Positions 54,601 to 60,893 of a stretch of 60,893 nucleotides of DNA are shown here, piece after piece. The notes beneath the pieces were generated by a model. That model made no database searches, was not told where the DNA came from, and was given only the letters and a program-made list of their open reading frames with translations. Positions within the stretch are counted from its first letter, which is position 1; each line of letters starts with the position of its first letter. The DNA comes from Saprospiraceae bacterium (GTDB taxonomy: Bacteria; Bacteroidota; Bacteroidia; Chitinophagales; Saprospiraceae), in contig JANQZX010000133.1 of assembly GCA_030728245.1 (NCBI GenBank), positions 1 through 60,893 on the forward strand. Direction: 5' to 3'. Made by a program: the position numbers and the translations under genes.

Positions 54601-55043
54601 TCCAATTCTGTTAATGGACCTGTTACCTTTTCTGCGGATTTAGCATATATAGAAAAAGGTACACTAAGTAGTTGAGAAACAACAATCAAAGTATAATTTT
54701 TACCCCCATTTGGATCTGTCTCAGATTTTACATAGAATGGACCTTTTGACCAATCTATCCCTGACATCGTACCAAACAATGGCGCGCCTGAACCTATATT
54801 TAAATAAACTAATCCATTCAAATTTGTTTTTTCATTGTGTTCCTCCTGATATAATAATACATCTGCTGCAGAACCGCTTAGAATACTTATACGCATTCCC
54901 ACCGATACATTGGAAACCAATTCATTATTACTATTTCTAATAATAGCCTGATAACTGATTAAATCAGGGGCTTGACCAAAGCCAATGACATGTATCATAC
55001 TAAAAAATAAGAAGAGAATACTTCCTTTCATTACTCCTTTCAT
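51603..55043 (-). CDS. Large secreted repeat protein with Fn3-like array and FISUMP domain
   Basis: The 1146-residue exported protein has a signal peptide (MIHVIGFGQ cleavage), an N-terminal domain common to Bacteroidota surface proteins (about 20-145; APDLISYQAIIRNSNNELV), six repeats of about 30 residues (SDPLFNASVAKGITAVDTAYW type), a short linker (GLPQTGNTAGDILFWNGTAW), six fibronectin-III-like modules of about 90-100 residues ending in TYYVRAYATNSAGTGYGNQV-like strands, and a C-terminal FISUMP domain (about 965-1146; GLEWLTTNLKT, LCPSGWHVATENNW, GFSVRCVKD). No T9SS sorting domain follows FISUMP. It is the last gene of the type B locus. ATG at 55043 is used, 4 nt past the preceding stop; ATG at 55031 is possible. 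Confidence 0.85.
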   Translation of the reverse strand: MKGVMKGSILFLFFSMIHVIGFGQAPDLISYQAIIRNSNNELVSNVSVGMRISILSGSAADVLLYQEEHNEKTNLNGLVYLNIGSGAPLFGTMSGIDWSKGPFYVKSETDPNGGKNYTLIVVSQLLSVPFSIYAKSAEKVTGPLTELDPLFNASISKGITAVDTAYWNNKLSSFLENDPLFNASVAKGITSADTALWNSEYDPLFSVSISKGITAVDTAYWNKKLSSFTESDPLFNASVAKGITAVDTAYWNDKLDSFTESDPLFNASVAKGITAVDTAYWNDKLDSYTESDPLYSTSVAKGITAVDTASWNQKVGLPQTGNTAGDILFWNGTAWVKIQQGLPGQGLFLSQTGVPMWSGPAFATLTTNVATSVTNITAISGGNISSDGGTPVTARGICWSTSPNPTVANDTTRNGVGTGSFISNMNGLLGSTTYYVRAYAVNSSGVAYGNQVTFTTPVPTPPSLTTIALSSITSVSVATGGSVVNNGGAPITARGVVWDTLQNPVVTKNRSINGSINNIFLDTIRGLAGSRVYYVRSYATNSAGTAYGNEVSFTTLTPVVPTVTINPIDLITNVSARSGGAITSDGGAAILSKGVVWSTLPNPTTLNSKTTDSSGVAPFTSQLTGLLGDSVYYVRAYATNATGTGYSSQLNFTTSTSVLATVTTTPVTSITSNSAISGGNVTANGGGIISARGIVWNTSTMPTLSHFSTTDGSGTGSFTSNLNSLTPPGTTYYVRAYVTNNKGTNYGNEVTFTTLAVPPTVVTKPVTSITSTSATSGGTISLTGGAAHSEKGLVYGTTTNPTISNTKLIDTTAGLDWTTNITGLIGNTKYYIRAFATNIMGTSYGNLDSLVTLPVVPTLTTSNIISITDSSAISGGNISSNGGAAITDRGIVWGISQNPTLPSTDTTKNGTGTGLFTSNLRGLNGSTTYYVRAYATNSAGTGYGNQVSFTTLPVIIDASNNRYSSIVINGLEWLTTNLKTIKYANGDSIPNVTIDGSWALSNSGAWSFYNNDPSNDATFGKLYNWYAVNDPRGLCPSGWHVATENNWQSLSTPFGGFGAAGYELKTTTSWTLPNSNTNTSGFSALPGGGRSSGGSFADITNRGGWWTSSTSGPLISRYISMIYNSDAVGVFDNDIKSGFSVRCVKD
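54100..54615 (-). repeat. Tandem ~90-bp coding repeats in the FISUMP gene
   Basis: Six in-frame units coding for about 30 residues each, one of them 6 residues shorter, fill this part of the gene. Two consecutive units share an 86-bp block that reads the same (54184-54269 and 54274-54359, period 90 bp), while the outer units differ more. Such near-identical repeats imply recent duplication and can gain or lose units by slippage. Confidence 0.85.
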
Positions 55044-55047
55044 AGTT

Positions 55048-56055
55048 TTAATTTTTTGTACTTTTTGCTGGTGTGCCTTCTTCCTTTTTGTCATCGGCCT
55101 TATACTGCTTTATGGCCTCTGGTTTAGATGTTAATTTAAAGGCTAAAAAAATAACATGATTCCCACCTCTTGAATAATCATTAATGGCAGACAATGGCAT
55201 TTCAAACTGATAGCCAATTACAAATGGATGCCATGAAATTAAGGCATTTGCACCCATTGATTGCCTTCCCGTTAAGGCTGCATAACCATAATTCCTGAAC
55301 ACAGGAGAAACTGTAAAAAAAGAACTTGGTGACGATATAAATTTAAAATCTAACATCATATCAAATTGATAATCCGAGTTTCTTTGCGTTCGAATTAATA
55401 CATTAGGCCTTATGACAATATTTTCTTTCGCTTTTAAATCAATCCCTGAATTAATAAAGACAGTAAAGGCATTTTGAATATCATCTTCATTCGTAAAAAT
55501 AGTACTTACTCTTGGTATGATATTATAGGCTGAGACACCCAAATTAAAGCCATTCGAATAGAAATTGAACCCGAAATTAGCGTTAGGGTATGAATCCGAC
55601 CATTTATCTGGATTATTAATAGTTAAATCATCTGATTCTTCAGGTTTGAAGTTTGAGTTATCAACACTATATTGGTTATAGGTTGCTGATAAACCAAAGG
55701 AAAAACCTGTCAAGGGATCTTTCCCTTTTTTCCCACCGCTAATATGATAGGCAAAGGTCGATTCAAATCCAGAAAATCCAGTGGCACCATTTTGATCTTT
55801 AAAGCCATTAATTCCTACGCCTATTCTACTCTTAGAAAATGGATAATCCATCGAAATAACTTGCGAGTTTGGGGAATTATCAAAACCTACCAATTGTCTC
55901 TTGTATATTAAGGCGATGTTACCATTATTTTGAGCTCCTGCCAAAGCAGGGTTAGTCAAATACGGTTTAAAAAAATGTTGGTTTTGGAAGATATAATTTT
56001 GTCCATTTCCAGTAATACTATAGATAACTAAAAGGACAGGCAATAATTTTTTCAT
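55048..56055 (-). CDS. PorP/SprF family type IX secretion outer-membrane protein
   Basis: The 335-residue outer-membrane barrel has a signal peptide (cleavage near GNGQ) and the PorP/SprF opening FQNQHFFKPYLTNPALAGAQN, then RQLVGFDNSPNSQVISMDYPF and a C-terminal strand pattern, with a Lys/Glu-rich tail. Members such as SprF are needed for surface delivery of a specific partner, often encoded next to it and bearing a type B (CHU_C) signal. The gene sits between the CHU_C protein (7 nt) and the FISUMP protein (4 nt), so it is probably the dedicated partner of the former. Confidence 0.93.
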   Translation of the reverse strand: MKKLLPVLLVIYSITGNGQNYIFQNQHFFKPYLTNPALAGAQNNGNIALIYKRQLVGFDNSPNSQVISMDYPFSKSRIGVGINGFKDQNGATGFSGFESTFAYHISGGKKGKDPLTGFSFGLSATYNQYSVDNSNFKPEESDDLTINNPDKWSDSYPNANFGFNFYSNGFNLGVSAYNIIPRVSTIFTNEDDIQNAFTVFINSGIDLKAKENIVIRPNVLIRTQRNSDYQFDMMLDFKFISSPSSFFTVSPVFRNYGYAALTGRQSMGANALISWHPFVIGYQFEMPLSAINDYSRGGNHVIFLAFKLTSKPEAIKQYKADDKKEEGTPAKSTKN

Positions 56056-56062
56056 ACGCTTT

Positions 56063-57187
56063 TTATCTTAGTAAGGTAAAATTCCCTTTCAACGGAACGG
56101 CGTCTTTTGATATCTGAATGACATACCAATAATCACCCGCAGTAGCAGGATAATTATTAATCATTCCATTCCAGCCAGGCGATGATCCGGGGTATTCAAT
56201 TAATAATCGTCCTAATCTGTCAAAAATAAATACCTTTGATTCTGGTTTGAAAGCCAAGGCAGGAATAGACCATAAATCATTTTTGCCATCCTCGTTGGGT
56301 GTAAATACATTTGGTACCTTAATATCGCTCTCAATCACCTTAACCATAACATTACAGGTTTTTTCCCCAATGATAAGTGGGAAAAAGGCTATTCCTGCTG
56401 TATCGGGCTTTCCAGTCAAATTGAAAGATAAAATGCCTCCGCTACTGTTTAATAGCAAAGAATCGGCTTTTAATGTTAATCCATTAACAACGGATGAAGC
56501 TAAATTAACAGGATATGATTTCTTATTATTCCCTCCCTGATAACTTATGGTTACTACGCCGGAATAATCTAATTTTGAACCTACATCCTTTGGATTAACC
56601 ACAATGCTATTACAATTCAAAGTGGAAATTTTAGGTTCCAGTATGGTCACTGGCAGGTTAAATGTGCAGGTTTTTGCACCAAATGTTACATTAAACACAG
56701 CAAGACCTGTATCAGCAGGGGTACCCTTAATTACCAATTCAACAGATCCATTCCCATTAGCTAGTTTTCCCGGCTGTAAACTCAGGTTCAACCCTGATAC
56801 GCCAGATGATGGTAAATTAAGACCTAAAAAATAAGCCCCATTACCTTTTAAATAAGGTAATATCATAACCCCATTATAAACTTCCCCCTTGTATATCTCT
56901 TTATTATCTATAATAATCCCACTACAAGATAATTCCTCTACTTTAGATACAAGTTCATACACAGAGGGTTGCTGTATTCCCTGGTTAATATTAAAATCAG
57001 GACTTATTTCATTTGAAAAAAAAACCTGCCCGACAGTTACCTGAGCTGAGCCTATGACATCATTAACAACACCACTTCCCCCTGAGGCTGGCATAAAAGG
57101 AATACTGTCCTGTCCGTTCGCCAAATTGTTTAGACTAATACCAACAAACAGGGCGACTAATAAAAAAAATGGAAGGTGTTTATACAT
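56063..57187 (-). CDS. Surface protein with type B T9SS (CHU_C) sorting domain
   Basis: This 374-residue exported protein has a signal peptide (cleavage near LANGQ), an N-terminal segment of the common Bacteroidota type (GSAQVTVGQVFFSNE...NQGIQQPSVYEL), two similar beta-rich modules of about 95 residues, each with a CNSIVVNPK/CSGIIIDNK-type opening and a TCNF/TCNV Cys pair (about 92-285), and a gliding-associated C-terminal domain (about 290-374; VPNVFTPNEDGKNDLW, FDRLGRLL, GWNG, GDYWYVI). That domain targets proteins to T9SS export. The ATG at 57187 is used over an adjacent GTG. It is the first gene after a clear promoter. Confidence 0.92.
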   Translation of the reverse strand: MYKHLPFFLLVALFVGISLNNLANGQDSIPFMPASGGSGVVNDVIGSAQVTVGQVFFSNEISPDFNINQGIQQPSVYELVSKVEELSCSGIIIDNKEIYKGEVYNGVMILPYLKGNGAYFLGLNLPSSGVSGLNLSLQPGKLANGNGSVELVIKGTPADTGLAVFNVTFGAKTCTFNLPVTILEPKISTLNCNSIVVNPKDVGSKLDYSGVVTISYQGGNNKKSYPVNLASSVVNGLTLKADSLLLNSSGGILSFNLTGKPDTAGIAFFPLIIGEKTCNVMVKVIESDIKVPNVFTPNEDGKNDLWSIPALAFKPESKVFIFDRLGRLLIEYPGSSPGWNGMINNYPATAGDYWYVIQISKDAVPLKGNFTLLR

Positions 57188-57250
57188 CACTTTTGTAGTT
57201 GTATTTAAAACTATTAAACTGTATTAAACTGAAATTTAAGGAAGTAGCTA

Positions 57251-57281
57251 CAAATATAAACAAATTAATTATATATTACAA
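57251..57281 (-). promoter_or_regulatory. Bacteroidota-type promoter of the CHU_C/PorP/FISUMP operon
   Basis: On the minus strand TTG (57281-57279) is followed after exactly 20 nt by TATATTTG (57258-57251), a full match to both consensus elements. The expected transcription start near 57244 would give a leader of about 57 nt before the ATG at 57187. It is the best promoter match I found in the window. Confidence 0.65.
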
Positions 57282-57371
57282 TAATTATAAACTTAATATG
57301 TTAATTTAAATTTATCACCCTAAAAAGCGTTTTAAATAAACAAAAATCAAATTTTCATTTTTTTTACATCC

Positions 57372-58505
57372 TTAAAATTGATATCCGACACCTAGAAAAG
57401 TAGCCAAAAATGAGTTTGTTTTTGATGTATTTCCTTTTGATATACCCATTTTAGCTTCGGTAAAAAAAGATAATCTTGAAGTAACCTGAAGAGATCCACC
57501 TATACTTCCCATCATCAAAATTTCAGTTGAAATCTTGTTACTTACTTGACTATATTTATAGCTACTATTATTGGAAAGTTCAATAAATTCATAGGTGATT
57601 TGGGCAGGCATAGTTATTTTAGCACCCAGACCAATACCTGAATATACCTTGATTTTTTTCTTATTCAGAAAATAATAGTTTGTTGAAATAGTTGGTATAA
57701 TATTTCTCTCTATTCCTTTTATTTCATGTAAAGTAAATGTCCCCAGCGGATTATTACTGGAAGAAAGCATCACTTTGCTGCTGCTTAAGTCTTCTGTTTC
57801 AAAAAAATGTTGCGTGAAAATAAGAGAAGGTACTAAGCTAAACCTTGGTGAGATTACCCATTCTGTGGACCACTGCAATGCTACCGGATTTTTTATCTCA
57901 TCTAAACTTAGTGGTATAAATGCCCCCGCTGACAGGCCAACTTTTATGCTGGTTTTTGATTCCTTTTTATTTTCATCTGGTATTTTTATTTCTTCTTTTT
58001 TTTCAACCAGGCTAACACTCAATGTATCTACAATCTGTAAAATGGACTCTTGTTTTTTATCTATCTTTTTGACCTCCGATATTATTTCCTCTTGGTGGGT
58101 TAAAGCTTCCGACGGAACAGCTAAAATGGGTTGATTCACGACAGGCGAAACTAACTTTTCCTTTAACACACGATTAACATAAGCTAATTTGTATAGCGTA
58201 TCATGAATATATTTTTCTTTCTCAACGATAATGGTATCCCTTACTATCGATGGATTATATTGGCTATTCTCTGAAAAAGATTTTTCCAGTTTCAAATGAT
58301 GTAAGGCAGTGCCACTCCAAACAGCATAACCCGTTATAAAAGGTAATAAAATCCACGGTAGAACTTTCAGCCAATTCCGTCTCTTTGATTGATATTGATC
58401 TAATTTAGAAGTCAAATCATACCAGTCCTCCTCCTCCGGATCAATGATTGAACGAGCATTTTTCAAATTTTCGGAAAATATATGGTCGAATTCGTTATCG
58501 CTCAT
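57372..58505 (-). CDS. Anti-sigma-like single-pass protein with C-terminal barrel-like region
   Basis: The 377-residue protein has a short acidic cytoplasmic N-terminus (about 1-42; FDHIFSENLKNARSIIDPEEEDWYDL), one membrane helix (about 46-64), a helical charged linker (about 75-180), and a beta-rich C-terminal part (about 185-377) that resembles a Bacteroidota outer-membrane beta-barrel domain and ends GVGYQF. The layout and its place 24 nt after the ECF sigma gene indicate an anti-sigma factor that senses the envelope. There is no clear zinc-binding anti-sigma motif, so this is inference from context. How a barrel-like domain and an inner-membrane helix fit in one chain is unclear. Confidence 0.65.
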   Translation of the reverse strand: MSDNEFDHIFSENLKNARSIIDPEEEDWYDLTSKLDQYQSKRRNWLKVLPWILLPFITGYAVWSGTALHHLKLEKSFSENSQYNPSIVRDTIIVEKEKYIHDTLYKLAYVNRVLKEKLVSPVVNQPILAVPSEALTHQEEIISEVKKIDKKQESILQIVDTLSVSLVEKKEEIKIPDENKKESKTSIKVGLSAGAFIPLSLDEIKNPVALQWSTEWVISPRFSLVPSLIFTQHFFETEDLSSSKVMLSSSNNPLGTFTLHEIKGIERNIIPTISTNYYFLNKKKIKVYSGIGLGAKITMPAQITYEFIELSNNSSYKYSQVSNKISTEILMMGSIGGSLQVTSRLSFFTEAKMGISKGNTSKTNSFLATFLGVGYQF

Positions 58506-58529
58506 GATATGTCAGGATTGTCAGTTTTT

Positions 58530-59075
58530 CTATACATATTGGTATTTAATCATTAATGCTTTCAGTTGAATTCTTGCTTTCGCAAGATTAGATTTAGAGG
58601 TTCCCGTGGAGATATTTAGCAGTTGAGCAATTTCCTCATGAGATAATTGCTCTATCACATAAAGATTGAAAACGAGACGATATGCAGGAGAAAGTTTTTG
58701 AATAAGCAGTATCTTCTCCTCAATATCCATTTTATTAAGCCATTGTATATCAAATCGTTCTGATGTATCAGGAATTTCATCCTTTTCACTGGTTTTGATT
58801 TTATTCACATCGGCCCTATACTTATCAATCGCCACTCTTTTAGCCAGTTGTGTTATCCAACCCTTAAAATTAGTGCCTTGTTGATAAAGATTTATTTTAG
58901 TGAAAATTTTAAAAAACACATCGTTTGTGACCTCCTTTGATTCTTCAAAAGATCCAACATAACGCCTGACAATAGAAAAAACGAAACCATAATAGAACTC
59001 ATAAATTTCTTTTTGAGCGGCTCTATTATCAACCCTGCAACTATTTAGTACTTTCTCTAATTTTTCATCAATCAT
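58530..59075 (-). CDS. ECF-family RNA polymerase sigma factor
   Basis: The 181-residue protein has sigma region 2 (about 20-90; FYYGFVFSIVRRYVGSFEESKEVTNDVF, FKGWITQLAKRVAIDKYR) and region 4 with a helix-turn-helix (about 125-178; LSPAYRLVFNLYVIEQLSHEEIAQLLNISTGTSKSNLAKAR), and no region 1.1 or 3. It should recruit RNA polymerase to a small regulon. It heads the run ending in the barrel-like protein and sits beside the CHU_C operon, so that operon is a natural target, though the promoter found there has the housekeeping form. Confidence 0.95.
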   Translation of the reverse strand: MIDEKLEKVLNSCRVDNRAAQKEIYEFYYGFVFSIVRRYVGSFEESKEVTNDVFFKIFTKINLYQQGTNFKGWITQLAKRVAIDKYRADVNKIKTSEKDEIPDTSERFDIQWLNKMDIEEKILLIQKLSPAYRLVFNLYVIEQLSHEEIAQLLNISTGTSKSNLAKARIQLKALMIKYQYV

Positions 59076-59131
59076 TGAGAACCATTCTATCTATTTCCTT
59101 TAACGGTAAGGAGAAAAAATAGGTTGCCTCG

Positions 59132-60607
59132 TTATACTGATGTTTTTCTGTTTACTACATGAATTATTATTCCGTAAAACAATAAGATTATAGTGCCTAA
59201 TACCCCTGACAGAATGGGATCGATTGAACTATTTAACCAACTGAATGACTCAGGTAAATTTCGGGAAAAAGTACTCCATGAAATGACTATTATACTCAAA
59301 GAAATAGCCACTAAACCATGGAAATAGGATAATTTTATTTTGAGTAAAGCGAGTAAAAATAGCCCAAGTATGCCTCCTCCAAAAATACCAGATAATTGCC
59401 ACCAAACATCTAGCGCACTTTTTGCCTGAATCATCCAAATGGCAAATAAGGTTCCAAGGATGCCCCAAACCCAGGTAGCTGATTGAAGGATGAACATTTG
59501 TTTCTTTTCACTTATATTTTTATCAAATCTTCCTTTTAAGAAATCAATCCAAATAACAGTAGCTGAGCAATTTAGTGCTGAGTCAACGGTACTCATTGCT
59601 GCGGCAATAATGGCAGCAAGAATGAGACCTTTGAGTCCCACAGGCATTTGTGTAGCAATAAAATAAGGGAAAACCTGATCTCCTTTGGTAATATTAGAAG
59701 GAAGGGAATCCTGTATTTGATAAAAATAAAACAAGGCTGTTCCGATAAAGAGAAAGCAAACGGTAAGAAACAAATAAATAATGGTCGCCAGTTTCATAGA
59801 TTTTGCCGCTTCCTCAGTGTTCTTAACCGTGGTATATTTTTGAACATAATTCTGGTCTGCCAAAAGATTCCTAAGATTTTCCGTTAAACCATAGATGATC
59901 ATCACCCATATCGTTCTTTTATCAAATGAAAAATCAGATAATCCCCAGGAAAATTTACCCGTATCGTAGGCTTGAGAAAAAAGTTCCGGAGAAGACAAAA
60001 ACACCATATTTCCTAAAAATATTACGGTGTAAATAATACCGGCAATCATTACAATAGATTGCATAACATCTGTCCAGATAACTGCCTCTACCCCACCCAT
60101 GAGCGTATATATAATGGTGATAAAACCAATGGCTATGATGATCCATATTAAACTCCCACCAATGAATGGCTGAATGAGTAAAGCCACCAAATACAAAATA
60201 ACGGCCATGCGACCCACCATGAATAATAAAAAGGAAAATGCTGCATATAATCTGGCCCAGGAACCAAGACGTTCCTCTAAAAAGGTATAAACGGAGATTA
60301 GATTTAATTTTCTGTATAATGGAATAATCTTAACCACGGCCAACCAGCTTACCGGTATCATGCAGAGGGAAAAAATAATGGGATGCCAGTCAGAGTCAAA
60401 AGCTTTTCCTGGTGTAGCGATGTATGAAATACTACTGGTATAGGCACTCATCACAGCCAAACCTGCTGCCCATCCTGGTATTTTCCCATTTGCCGTCATA
60501 AACTGACCTGCCGTTTTCATTTTTCTGGCAAAATAAAAGCCCATCCCCAATAAAATAAGGCCGTATAACGTAAGAACCACATAGTCAAAAAAAGCTAAGT
60601 TCCCCAT
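59132..60607 (-). CDS. Sodium:solute symporter (SSS family)
   Basis: The 491-residue inner-membrane protein has about 13 helices and SSS motifs, including the N-terminal FYFARKMKTAGQFMTANGKIPGWAAGLAVMSAYTSSISYIATPGKAF and the GGVEAVIWTDVMQ segment. SSS carriers import sugars, sialic acid, amino acids or vitamins with Na+. The aldolase-family gene 19 nt upstream suggests N-acetylneuraminate or a related sugar acid as substrate, but the alignment cannot decide. The ATG at 60607 is used over a TTG two codons upstream. Confidence 0.92.
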   Translation of the reverse strand: MGNLAFFDYVVLTLYGLILLGMGFYFARKMKTAGQFMTANGKIPGWAAGLAVMSAYTSSISYIATPGKAFDSDWHPIIFSLCMIPVSWLAVVKIIPLYRKLNLISVYTFLEERLGSWARLYAAFSFLLFMVGRMAVILYLVALLIQPFIGGSLIWIIIAIGFITIIYTLMGGVEAVIWTDVMQSIVMIAGIIYTVIFLGNMVFLSSPELFSQAYDTGKFSWGLSDFSFDKRTIWVMIIYGLTENLRNLLADQNYVQKYTTVKNTEEAAKSMKLATIIYLFLTVCFLFIGTALFYFYQIQDSLPSNITKGDQVFPYFIATQMPVGLKGLILAAIIAAAMSTVDSALNCSATVIWIDFLKGRFDKNISEKKQMFILQSATWVWGILGTLFAIWMIQAKSALDVWWQLSGIFGGGILGLFLLALLKIKLSYFHGLVAISLSIIVISWSTFSRNLPESFSWLNSSIDPILSGVLGTIILLFYGIIIHVVNRKTSV

Positions 60608-60626
60608 TGTCAATATTTTAATAAAA

Positions 60627-60893
60627 CTATTTTTTTAAGAATGGATATTTATCCTCTAAATACTTCATGGAAGATTCCAACTTTTTTAATCCCTCATTTG
60701 CCATTGGAAAAAGAGGCGGCATAGCCTTATTTTGGCAAATGCCTTTCAAAGCGAGCGCTGCCTTTATGCCCTTCATGAATCCGTCAAAATATACCGCTCG
60801 GTCCAGCTCTTTCACAATTTGCTGAAATTCCATTACTTTAGTCAAATCTCCTTGTTGAAAGGCTTCGAATAAACCGACAAAAAGCTGTGGATA
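60627..60893 (-). CDS. DapA/NanA-family class I aldolase, C-terminal part
   Basis: Only the last 88 residues are in the window, and the start lies beyond the right edge. They read YPQLFVGLFEAFQQGDLTKV at the edge, then ELDRAVYFDGFMKGIKAALA and GLKKLESSMKYLEDKYPFLKK. This fits the C-terminal helical bundle of the dihydrodipicolinate synthase/N-acetylneuraminate lyase family. The catalytic Lys and Tyr are outside the window. With the sodium symporter behind it, N-acetylneuraminate lyase or a keto-sugar-acid aldolase is more likely than lysine-pathway DapA. Confidence 0.72.
   Translation of the reverse strand, partial: YPQLFVGLFEAFQQGDLTKVMEFQQIVKELDRAVYFDGFMKGIKAALALKGICQNKAMPPLFPMANEGLKKLESSMKYLEDKYPFLKK

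Noticed and set aside
54100-54615. Regular repeats considered as a CRISPR array
   Set aside because: Units are 90 bp, contiguous and in frame with no unique spacers, and they code for protein repeats.
51603-55043. Tail-fibre-like repeats considered as a sign of a prophage
   Set aside because: The gene has a signal peptide and FISUMP domain and sits in a T9SS operon; no integrase, capsid, terminase or lysis genes are nearby.

Overview
The window is chromosomal DNA of a Bacteroidota bacterium. It is AT-rich and has genes on both strands. The evidence is a type IX secretion (T9SS) translocon SprA, a PorP/SprF-family protein, a type B (CHU_C, gliding-associated) C-terminal sorting domain, a PorE-like OmpA/TPR/propeller protein, a FISUMP-domain surface protein, a DUF5916 protein, and several promoter elements of the Bacteroidota type (TTG about 20 nt before TAnnTTTG). 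The mix of CHU_C, PorP/SprF and FISUMP proteins would suit Saprospiria or a related lineage, but that placement is inference. Forty-one protein genes are supported, two of them cut by the window edges. I saw no rRNA, tRNA, CRISPR array, insertion sequence or prophage. No gene-free stretch exceeds about 260 bases.

Layout. 1-5.5 kb: a partial secreted protein, a 7TM-LytTR membrane regulator, and a Wzz-like/Wza-like polysaccharide export pair. 5.7-13.6 kb: mostly housekeeping and envelope genes (ROK sugar kinase, leucyl aminopeptidase, CstB-like persulfide dioxygenase-rhodanese, PorE-like protein, purA, gamma-carbonic anhydrase). 13.7-22.3 kb: plus-strand hemN, a tandem universal stress protein, a histone-deacetylase-fold protein and a PatZ-like acetyltransferase only 6 nt apart, a secreted amidohydrolase and a TPM-domain protein. 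22.4-33.6 kb: a minus-strand block read ruvA, sprA, sensor kinase, response regulator, pyrD. 33.7-39.4 kb: purD, then three SurA/PpiC-type periplasmic folding factors. 39.4-43.7 kb: two peptide transporters (OPT and POT) and a DUF4230 protein. 43.8-47.2 kb: the three-gene cassette of circularly permuted ATP-grasp, alpha-E and transglutaminase. 47.3-51.5 kb: a PhyH dioxygenase overlapping a Gfo/Idh/MocA oxidoreductase, then a DUF5916 outer-membrane protein. 51.6-59.1 kb: an ECF sigma factor, a single-pass anti-sigma-like/barrel protein, then a strong promoter driving a type B T9SS substrate, a PorP/SprF protein and a very repetitive FISUMP protein. 59.1-60.9 kb: a sodium:solute symporter behind the end of a DapA/NanA-family aldolase, probably sugar-acid or sialic-acid uptake and cleavage.

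Together the genes give an envelope- and secretion-rich neighbourhood. SprA, PorE-like and PorP/SprF proteins serve T9SS export, the SurA/PpiC set would fold the outer-membrane barrels, and the sigma-factor locus probably controls one secreted surface module. The best candidates for under-described biology are the ATP-grasp/alpha-E/transglutaminase cassette, the acetyltransferase/deacetylase gene pair, the sigma-factor-linked type B secretion module, and the kinase/regulator pair placed directly behind sprA. Where the longest reading frame opened with TTG or GTG and an in-frame ATG lay just downstream, I used the ATG as the start.
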